Of a stretch of 18,074 nucleotides of DNA, positions 12,741 to 18,074 are shown piece by piece. A program made the translations under genes and the position numbers. Below the pieces are notes generated by a model. The model was not told where the DNA came from, ran no database searches, and saw only the letters and a program-made list of their open reading frames with translations. Within the stretch, counting starts at the first letter, position 1. Every line of letters begins with the position of its first letter. The stretch is from Methanomicrobiales archaeon (lineage in GTDB: Archaea > Halobacteriota > Methanomicrobia > Methanomicrobiales > Methanomicrobiaceae). Where the stretch lies: contig JAAYIO010000151.1 in the NCBI GenBank assembly GCA_012523385.1, forward strand, positions 1 to 18,074, written 5' to 3'.

Positions 12741-13918
12741 GCAGCGACCTCTTCTTTGAAAAGCCAGTTTCGGAAGGCTATCGGCGTTATCACCGTCGTC
12801 AAAATGCTCATTACGATAATTGAGGCATAAATATCCTGTCCAATTAGAGAGAGATTCAAACCAAGAAGGGCGACGATCATCGCCACCTCTCCCCTCGGCG
12901 ACATCCCAAACCCAATTGCGAGGGAATCTCTCTTGGAATATCCCATAATTCGCGCCGGAATAGCACAACCGACCACTTTTGTGAGAATCGCAATTGCCGT
13001 AATAGCGGCGATGAATATCAGCACCGGAACGGTCAGGACGGTTAAATCGACTAATATTCCCAGCGATACGAAGAAAATTGAGGCAAATATGACATAGAGA
13101 TACTCCCCACCTTCCGCGATGTTCCGGCTATGTACCAGGTCGATACCGTTAAAGGAAACCCCCGCAATAAACGCCCCAATAATGCCAGATATTCCGATAT
13201 ACTCGGACATCGCCGCAAAAAGAAACGCGATCATTACGGCAAAAATGAACACAAACTCGGGGTAGTTTTTTGCAATCGGGCTCTGGTCCATTTTGACAAT
13301 CATCTTTGAGACAACAAAAAGACCAATCAGGGCGAGAATAATCAGGAATCCAACCTGTTTTATGATGATAAAGGCGAGACCCTCGATTGAAAAAGTTCCG
13401 AATGCGACATCTGCTGTTATCGAAAGTAAAAGAAGACTGAGGATATCGTCAATCACCGCTGTGCCGATGATCGCCTTTGCAGATTCGCTATCTAAGATGC
13501 ACATCTCTTTCAGAACATTGGCAGTTATGGCGATGGACGTCGCCGTAAGTGCTGTCCCAATAAAAAGAGCACTATGCTGAGCAAACCCAAAGGCAATGGA
13601 GATGCCATACCCACCCAACCAGGGAACGATGATCCCAACAACAGCAATTATTCCATATTTTACATTTGCCAGGTCCTTAATTTTGAAATCAAACCCAATA
13701 ACAAACATCAGGATGACCGCACCCATTCCCGCGATCGCCTGAACGAATTCCGTATAGGTAATCAATCCAAGAACAGAAGGGCCCACAATTAAGCCAAGCA
13801 ATATCTCACCGACGACTGCTGACTGATTGATCCTTGACGCAAGAAGATAGCCTGCAAGAGCAAAGAAAAGCAGGAGTGTCATCTGAAGTTCCACAGGTGG
13901 CATTATTCCGGAACTCAT
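12725..13918 (-). CDS. Na+/H+ antiporter of the CPA2 family (NapA-like)
   Basis: Integral membrane protein of 397 residues with about 12-13 hydrophobic segments, exchanging Na+ for H+ across the membrane. Family marks are the unwound-helix motif TATSIAITANVL (126-137), the ion-binding pair Asp157-Asp158 in TAVIDDILSL (equivalent to the Asp pair of Thermus NapA), Lys314 in AILTKVVG at the place of the NapA helix-10 lysine, and GFGMSPRGEVAMIVA (337-350). An Asp pair plus Lys points to electrogenic Na+/H+ exchange rather than K+/H+ exchange. No C-terminal TrkA/RCK domain follows. The ATG at 13918 gives the full first helix; an alternative is 13903. No clear Shine-Dalgarno is seen. A methanogen would use it to balance its Na+ and H+ gradients. 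Confidence 0.92.
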   Translation of the reverse strand: MSSGIMPPVELQMTLLLFFALAGYLLASRINQSAVVGEILLGLIVGPSVLGLITYTEFVQAIAGMGAVILMFVIGFDFKIKDLANVKYGIIAVVGIIVPWLGGYGISIAFGFAQHSALFIGTALTATSIAITANVLKEMCILDSESAKAIIGTAVIDDILSLLLLSITADVAFGTFSIEGLAFIIIKQVGFLIILALIGLFVVSKMIVKMDQSPIAKNYPEFVFIFAVMIAFLFAAMSEYIGISGIIGAFIAGVSFNGIDLVHSRNIAEGGEYLYVIFASIFFVSLGILVDLTVLTVPVLIFIAAITAIAILTKVVGCAIPARIMGYSKRDSLAIGFGMSPRGEVAMIVALLGLNLSLIGQDIYASIIVMSILTTVITPIAFRNWLFKEEVAACRVE

Positions 13919-14430
13919 CTCACAAAAGTTAGTTCGTCAGACATATCAGTGTTTTGGCAAAAAATACCCGATGCGTTGTAACCTCGTTCCCACCCAAAAT
14001 TTGCCAGAAAAACTAAGATACCTTTCATAACCAGTGAAACCATCCCGCATATCACCCATTGATGTTGAAAATATTCTGGACGAGATTTAAACAATCATTC
14101 AGATACGACGCTAATACATCTAAGGTTGAGATGCCGGACAAAATGGTACGAATGTTTCCTCTACCTCGTATATACCATCATAAAACCCCGTAATATTTTT
14201 TACCCGAAGGAAGGAGCGACATCAACAGAGATTTGTTTCAGACCTGAAATCCTGAAATCCCTGATCAAACGGTCTGTCTTTCAACGTACTCAGATCGCAC
14301 CCGAGACAATGGAGATAAAGGCGATAAACAAGCTCTATTCTGAATATTAAACGCAATATGGCCAGTATCAACCGGATGAGATTAATCACGGAGTAAACTA
14401 TTAAATGCTGTCCTGCCAATTTAGTAAGAC
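13919..14430. other. Divergent intergenic region, possible gene remnant
   Basis: 512 bases between the antiporter and the nitroreductase gene. A 74-codon plus-strand frame (14126-14350) and a second frame over about 14100-14190 each give short protein-like stretches (for example VEMPDKMVRMFPLPRI), but neither is continuous or recognisable. This could be a decayed gene. A GAAGGAAGGAG run at about 14208 has no start codon at the right distance. The nitroreductase promoter is at the right end. Confidence 0.4.
14399..14406 (+). promoter_or_regulatory. TATA-like box of the ferredoxin-nitroreductase gene
   Basis: TATTAAAT is centred about 28 bases before the ATG at 14431. There is no Shine-Dalgarno, so the mRNA is probably almost leaderless. 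Confidence 0.5.
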
Positions 14431-15255
14431 ATGGGCAATATCACGGTCAGCGAAGGGGACTGCACAAAATGCGGAGTGTGTGTAAAAGTCTGTCCGGTAT
14501 CAATCATCTCGATGAAAGAGAATAAACTGCCGATGATTGCAAAAGACCTCGAAGACAAGTGTATCAAATGCGGACATTGTGAGGTATTCTGTTTATTTAA
14601 TGCACTGGAAACGAATTTTGAAGGCGTATATCCAATGTCAATGAGTGAACGGGCCGCTGACATCAAACCTGAACAGCTCGCTAAATTCGTTCAGACCCGC
14701 AGGTCTATCCGCCATTATCGGACGAAACCAGTTAAACGCGAACTTATTGAACAGATGCTTGATGTCATCCGCTACAGCCCGACTGCCGCCAACAGCCAGA
14801 AAGTAAAATGGATTGTTGTCCATGATGCGGAGAGGGTGCATGCTATTGCAGAGCACACTGTGGAGTGGATGAAGACCGAGGTGGAGAAGCGCCCAAATCA
14901 CCCCTACTCGCTCCAGTACAACGGTATCATCCGGCGATGGGGCCTTGGAGAGGATGCGGTCTGCCATAGTGCACCTCATCTCCTTATCGCCATGATACCG
15001 CAAGGGAGCACCTGGGCCAAGGCAGACCCGGCTATTGCGCTTTCCTACTTTGAGTTGGTCGCAAAAGGATATGGCATCGCATCATGCTGGAATGGGTTTT
15101 TGAAGATTGCAATGGAGGAGTTCGCACCTATGCGGGAAGAGGTGGGAATTCCTGAGGGTTACATGCCCTCCTATGCACTCACATTCGGTTACCCAAAACA
15201 GCGGAGTACCATGGCCGCACCAAAAAGGGAACCACTGAGCATTAAGTGGATGTAA
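14431..15255 (+). CDS. Nitroreductase-family protein with N-terminal 2x[4Fe-4S] ferredoxin domain
   Basis: Fused redox protein of 274 residues. Residues 1-60 form a ferredoxin domain with two complete [4Fe-4S] motifs: Cys11, 14, 17, 21 and Cys44, 47, 50, 54. Residues about 88-270 form an FMN-binding nitroreductase domain, with RRSIRHYRTKPVKRELIEQ as the FMN-phosphate contact and RYSPTAANSQKVKWIVV, both typical of the family. Electrons probably pass from a donor through the clusters to FMN. The natural substrate cannot be told from sequence: such fusions are common in anaerobes and methanogens. The ATG at 14431 begins directly before the first cluster. It stands alone, with a TATA-like box but no ribosome site upstream and a T-rich stretch (about 15258-15263) after the stop. 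Confidence 0.92.
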   Translation: MGNITVSEGDCTKCGVCVKVCPVSIISMKENKLPMIAKDLEDKCIKCGHCEVFCLFNALETNFEGVYPMSMSERAADIKPEQLAKFVQTRRSIRHYRTKPVKRELIEQMLDVIRYSPTAANSQKVKWIVVHDAERVHAIAEHTVEWMKTEVEKRPNHPYSLQYNGIIRRWGLGEDAVCHSAPHLLIAMIPQGSTWAKADPAIALSYFELVAKGYGIASCWNGFLKIAMEEFAPMREEVGIPEGYMPSYALTFGYPKQRSTMAAPKREPLSIKWM

Positions 15256-15271
15256 CCTTTTTTATCTTAAA
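15256..15271 (+). terminator. T-rich terminator after the nitroreductase gene
   Basis: CCTTTTTTATCTT follows the stop at once. Archaeal RNA polymerase can end transcription at such oligo-T runs without a hairpin. Confidence 0.4.
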
Positions 15272-15466
15272 ATTTGTCCAATAATCTCATTTTTTCAAAA
15301 ATAGTGCTGAAACACCAACAACAGGATTTTATTTTGACACGTTTTTAAAATATCGAATCCGTCAATAATGTCCCGAATAAGACTGAATCGTCACCATCGG
15401 CATCATTTTTTTGGGGGCTAATCTCACAGCAAAACCCTCTCGCTTTCTCAAATTCCTTTGTTCCAA

Positions 15467-15486
15467 TTTACCGAAAAAATAGAATA
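15467..15486 (-). terminator. T-rich terminator after the sodium:solute symporter gene
   Basis: On the minus strand a run TCTATTTTTTCGG begins shortly after the stop of the symporter gene. No hairpin is visible. Confidence 0.35.
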
Positions 15487-15488
15487 AA

Positions 15489-16982
15489 TTAGTTTTTGGT
15501 TTCATTCATTAACCGTTCTGTCTCATCAAACACCCGCATGATTGACTCGTCAGGAGACGGTGTCATTTTACTGACCACATAGATGGCAAGAAGGGAGAGA
15601 ATAAACCCAGGAATGATTTCGTAGATACCAAAAAGCTCCATCTGTTTCCAGATAAGAACAGTCAGGCCACCGACAATAATACCCGCAATAGCCCCCTGAC
15701 GAGTAGTTCTCTTCCAGAAGAGTGCCATTAAAATGAGCGGGCCAAACGTTGCCCCAAATCCTGCCCAGGCATAGGATACAATGTTAAAGACAAAGCTCTC
15801 TGGGTCAAGTCCGAGAAGAATGGCAAAGACCGCTACAACAAGAACCGAGATACGGCTGATCCATATTAATTCACGGTCATTCGCCTTCTGTTTGAAAACG
15901 GAGGTATAGAGGTCCTGTGAGACAGCAGATGCACTGACGAGAAGCTGGGATGACGCAGTGCTCATGATTGCGGCAAGAATACCACAGAAGACAATGCCTG
16001 CAAGGAAGGGAAACAACACATCACCTGTCATCACCATGAAAACAGTCTCTGAATCAGCACCCATGAGAGGCTGGCTTAAGAACACCCGCCCGATGATGCC
16101 AATCGCTACTGCAGCACACAAAGATAGAATGACCCAAGCCATGGCAACTCCTCGCGCCTCACGTATCTGTTCTGCCTTCTCAATAGCCATAAACCGCACA
16201 AGGATGTGAGGTTGGCCGAAATAGCCCAGTGCCCAGGCAAGCATCGATACAATTGCGATTATAGTCAAAGGATTTCCATCAGGACCAAGGAACGGGTTGA
16301 GAAGTGCCGGATTGATATCACTAATACCTGACACGACAACACCGGGCCCACCGAGAATTGCGAGTGCTGCGATAGGCACAATCAGCAATGCAAATAACAT
16401 CAAAAAACCCTGAATGAAATCAGTCAGACAGACTGCCTTGAAACCGCCGGTAAAGGTATATAACACAACAATCACCGATCCAAGGATAAGTGCGACCGTA
16501 TAGTCGATGCCAAAAACCGTATTAAAGAGTTTACCGCCTGCCACAAATTGGGCAGATGTGTAGATGAGGAAGAATATCAGAATAAATATGGCTGAAAACG
16601 CACTGATGATGCCTGATTTGTCATCGAATCGATTTCTGAAAAAATCAGGAAGCGTCAGCGAGTCATTGGCACACTGAGTATAAATTCTCAGCCGCTTTGC
16701 AACAAATTTCCAGTTCAGGAATGTTCCGATAATGAGACCAAGTGCAACCCACCCGGCAGACATCCCTGTCAGGTAGGCAAGTCCCGGCAGACCTATCAAA
16801 AGCCACCCGCTCATATCCGATGCCTCGGCACTCAGGGCCGTTACATAGCGATTGAGGCCACGGCCTCCAAGAATGTAGTCGCTCACCGTTGTCGTCTTCT
16901 TATAATAGAAAAATCCAATTGTGACCATTATGCTAAGATAGACCACGAATGCAACGATAATTTCGATATTTTTTATTTCCAT
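15489..16982 (-). CDS. putP: Sodium:solute symporter, PutP-like (probable Na+/proline symporter)
   Basis: SSF-family transporter of 497 residues, close to the 502 of E. coli PutP, with about 13 membrane segments. It imports a solute with Na+. Visible family features are the first helix after MEIKNIEI, then DYILGGRGLNRYVTALSAEA and ASDMSGWLLIGLPGLAYLTG (the substrate and Na+ region of PutP), NDSLTLPDFFRNRF, a TGGFKAVCLTDFIQG segment, and ASSQLLVSASAVSQDLY (second Na+ region). I chose the ATG at 16982: the open frame runs up to 17063, but the added 27 residues are not membrane-like and PutP proteins begin near here. No Shine-Dalgarno is seen; a TATAAG box near 17055-17060 would give a leader of about 50 bases. 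Proline is the likely substrate, possibly as an osmolyte, but other solutes cannot be excluded. Confidence 0.9.
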   Translation of the reverse strand: MEIKNIEIIVAFVVYLSIMVTIGFFYYKKTTTVSDYILGGRGLNRYVTALSAEASDMSGWLLIGLPGLAYLTGMSAGWVALGLIIGTFLNWKFVAKRLRIYTQCANDSLTLPDFFRNRFDDKSGIISAFSAIFILIFFLIYTSAQFVAGGKLFNTVFGIDYTVALILGSVIVVLYTFTGGFKAVCLTDFIQGFLMLFALLIVPIAALAILGGPGVVVSGISDINPALLNPFLGPDGNPLTIIAIVSMLAWALGYFGQPHILVRFMAIEKAEQIREARGVAMAWVILSLCAAVAIGIIGRVFLSQPLMGADSETVFMVMTGDVLFPFLAGIVFCGILAAIMSTASSQLLVSASAVSQDLYTSVFKQKANDRELIWISRISVLVVAVFAILLGLDPESFVFNIVSYAWAGFGATFGPLILMALFWKRTTRQGAIAGIIVGGLTVLIWKQMELFGIYEIIPGFILSLLAIYVVSKMTPSPDESIMRVFDETERLMNETKN

Positions 16983-17070
16983 AGTACCACTTTGACCAAT
17001 ACATCTGAGGGCTAAATGTCTGGTCCGGAAATAGGGGATACAAAAGACATTCAGCTTATACATTTCAGCG

Positions 17071-17091
17071 ATTCATTTTATTTAAATGAAT
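17071..17091. repeat. AT-rich inverted repeat in the putP promoter region
   Basis: ATTCATTT (17071-17078) and AAATGAAT (17084-17091) are perfect 8-base arms with a five-base spacer. It lies just upstream of the TATAAG box suggested for putP and could be a regulator site. Confidence 0.45.
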
Positions 17092-17114
17092 ATTTTTGGT
17101 TTTTCGGATAATCA

Positions 17115-17126
17115 CCGATTAATCGG
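17115..17126. repeat. Palindrome CCGATTAATCGG
   Basis: Perfect 12-bp palindrome 24 bases from the AT-rich dyad. A 12-bp palindrome is expected a few times by chance in 18 kb, so it matters only because of where it lies. Confidence 0.3.
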
Positions 17127-17335
17127 GCAATTATGAATACAAATCCAATGGGAAAATTATTTTTGAAAGGATGAACTGAATGGATACCCTGAGCTACAGA
17201 CACCGAAGATGCGTAATCCAGATGAAAATAGAGGAGAGAAGTCATAAGAAACAGGCGACAGAGATCTGCCTATAACACAAAAACAGAGACGAAGAGGGTA
17301 ACCCAATCTTTTTATTGCACCATGCACCCATCTCA

Positions 17336-17349
17336 ACATACCGGTATGT
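17336..17349. promoter_or_regulatory. Operator-like palindrome at the start of the SLC13-type permease gene
   Basis: ACATACCGGTATGT is a perfect 14-bp palindrome ending seven bases before the ATG at 17357. The TATA-like TTTTTATTG at 17309-17317 predicts transcript start near 17337, so a protein bound here would block it. Confidence 0.45.
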
Positions 17350-17356
17350 GGTGGAG

Positions 17357-18074
17357 ATGCCTGTTACACCTGAAATAATCCTTGTTTTTATTGTCCTTGC
17401 AGCAACGGTTGTCCTGTTTGTGACTGATAAACTCCGGGTCGATGTTATCGCCATCATTATCCTGCTCACCCTCGGGTGGCTGGGTCTTGTCTCCCCTACC
17501 CAAGCCTTCTCCGGGTTTGCGAGCAATGCGGTCATCTCAGTGATGGCAGTGATGATACTCGGTTATGGGGTGGACCGGACTGGAATGATGATCTGGCTTT
17601 CACGAATGATTGTCAGGATTGCAGGAGCAAGTGAGGCGAAACTGATGACCCTTATTTCAGTAGCCATAGGACTCCTCTCCGGATTTATGCAGAACATCGG
17701 ATCGGCGGTACTCTTTCTCCCTGCCGTCCTGCGCATCTCCAAAAAAACCGGTATACCACGCTCCCGTATGGTAATGCCGATGGGATTCATGGCAATCCTC
17801 GGTGGGACTATAACGATGGTGGGGTCATCCCCTCTCATTCTCCTTAACGATCTAATGGCACAGGGAGACCTCGAACCGTTCGGCATCTTTGCCGTCACCC
17901 CGATAGGTCTTGTACTCCTTCTGGCCGGAATCATCTATTTTCTTACGCTGGGAAAGTATCTGCTTCCATCAGGCGATAAAGAGACCAGCGGTCCTCCACC
18001 ACAGCAGGACCTCATCGAAACCTGGCAATTACCGGCGAGCATTCATCATTATAATGTCACAAAGGTTAGCTCCC
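17357..18074 (+). CDS. SLC13-type permease (DASS family), 5' part
   Basis: First 239 residues of a membrane transporter that runs off the window. Hydrophobic segments occupy about residues 5-50 (two helices), 50-75, 90-125, 135-160 and 175-200. AFSGFASNAVISVMAVMILG and LSGFMQNIGSAVLFLPAVL are typical of the SLC13/CitM/ArsB-like fold: an NxxS/T-type substrate and Na+ segment, followed by GGTITMVGSSPLILLNDL. A Pro/Gln-rich loop follows at about 217-227; in related archaeal and bacterial proteins TrkA-C regulatory domains are inserted about here, but this cannot be checked. The ATG at 17357 is preferred; in-frame GTGs lie at 17348 and 17351. The substrate may be sulfate, a dicarboxylate or another anion; I cannot tell which. 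It diverges from putP, with palindromes in the shared upstream region. Confidence 0.85.
   Translation, partial: MPVTPEIILVFIVLAATVVLFVTDKLRVDVIAIIILLTLGWLGLVSPTQAFSGFASNAVISVMAVMILGYGVDRTGMMIWLSRMIVRIAGASEAKLMTLISVAIGLLSGFMQNIGSAVLFLPAVLRISKKTGIPRSRMVMPMGFMAILGGTITMVGSSPLILLNDLMAQGDLEPFGIFAVTPIGLVLLLAGIIYFLTLGKYLLPSGDKETSGPPPQQDLIETWQLPASIHHYNVTKVSS

Larger units (their letters stand above)
16983..17356. promoter_or_regulatory. Divergent control region of putP and the SLC13-type permease
   Basis: 374 bases, no gene. It contains a minus-strand TATAAG (17055-17060) and an AT-rich dyad (17071-17091) for putP, a perfect 12-bp palindrome (17115-17126), a plus-strand TTTTTATTG box (17309-17317) for the permease and a 14-bp palindrome (17336-17349) close to its predicted transcript start. 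Confidence 0.5.

Noticed and set aside
12741..12968. Extension of the small ORF upstream to 12968
   Set aside because: This part is a shadow of the antiporter on the same strand in another frame, and the ribosome site supports 12740.
16983..17063. N-terminal extension of the symporter to the ATG at 17063
   Set aside because: The added 27 residues are polar and mixed, PutP proteins start at the shorter position, and the TATAAG box would place the transcript start after that ATG.
17162..17300. C/D-box-like GGATGA ... CTGA pattern
   Set aside because: Box C has a mismatch at a key base and no second box pair or stem is present.

Overview
The window is archaeal chromosome and almost certainly comes from a methanogen, most likely of the Methanomicrobiales type. 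That placement is inferred from gene content and moderate base composition, not from a search. The support is an archaeal oligosaccharyltransferase (AglB/STT3), a YcaO protein of the McrA-glycine thioamidation type (a methanogenesis marker), NikR, an archaeal DUF2098 protein, archaeal initiation factor aIF2 gamma, archaeal RNA polymerase and elongation subunits, archaeal-eukaryotic ribosomal proteins (S24e, S27ae, L40e), a fused Kae1-Bud32 KEOPS protein, and tRNAs without encoded CCA. Several genes have a TATA-like box about 25 bases before the start codon and no Shine-Dalgarno sequence, as in archaeal leaderless transcription. I see no CRISPR array, insertion sequence, phage or plasmid module.

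Layout. (1) Positions 1-3844: the 3' part of aglB meets ycaO tail to tail over a hairpin terminator. ycaO and a DUF2098 gene diverge from one short AT-rich promoter. nikR is convergent with the DUF2098 gene. (2) Positions 4061-9656: a tightly packed plus-strand information-processing cluster in the order aIF2 gamma, PIN-domain protein, Rpo7, Spt4, GTP-dependent dephospho-CoA kinase, S24e, S27ae, Kae1-Bud32, RdgB. Most neighbours overlap or lie within a few bases. L40e follows at 9710 with its own TATA-like box. (3) Positions 9902-10549: a minus-strand gene with a BLES03/DUF1917-like C-terminal domain, sharing a symmetric terminator with L40e. (4) Positions 11006-12497: the membrane protease HtpX, then tRNA-Gly(UCC) and tRNA-Val(CAC) separated by about 390 bases without a gene. 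(5) Positions 12486-18074: membrane transport and redox genes, namely a NapA-like Na+/H+ antiporter with a possible small overlapping gene, a ferredoxin-nitroreductase, a PutP-like sodium:solute symporter, and the start of an SLC13-type permease running off the window.

How the genes fit together. The central cluster couples initiator-tRNA delivery (aIF2), transcription (Rpo7, Spt4), the small ribosomal subunit (S24e, S27ae), tRNA t6A modification (Kae1-Bud32), CoA synthesis and nucleotide-pool cleaning (RdgB). It is a conserved archaeal neighbourhood. ycaO (a modification of methyl-coenzyme M reductase) and nikR (nickel sensing; the F430 cofactor of that enzyme holds nickel) both fit a methanogen, though proximity alone does not link them. 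The Na+/H+ antiporter and Na+-dependent transporters suggest an economy based on sodium gradients.

No strong candidate for a wholly new system emerged. The best leads are the BLES03-like protein with an unassigned N-terminal region, a helically phased CAGGT/ACCTG site cluster before htpX, a divergent promoter apparently shared by ycaO and DUF2098, palindromes in front of the transporter and aIF2 gamma genes, and the small ORF at the tRNA-Val boundary.
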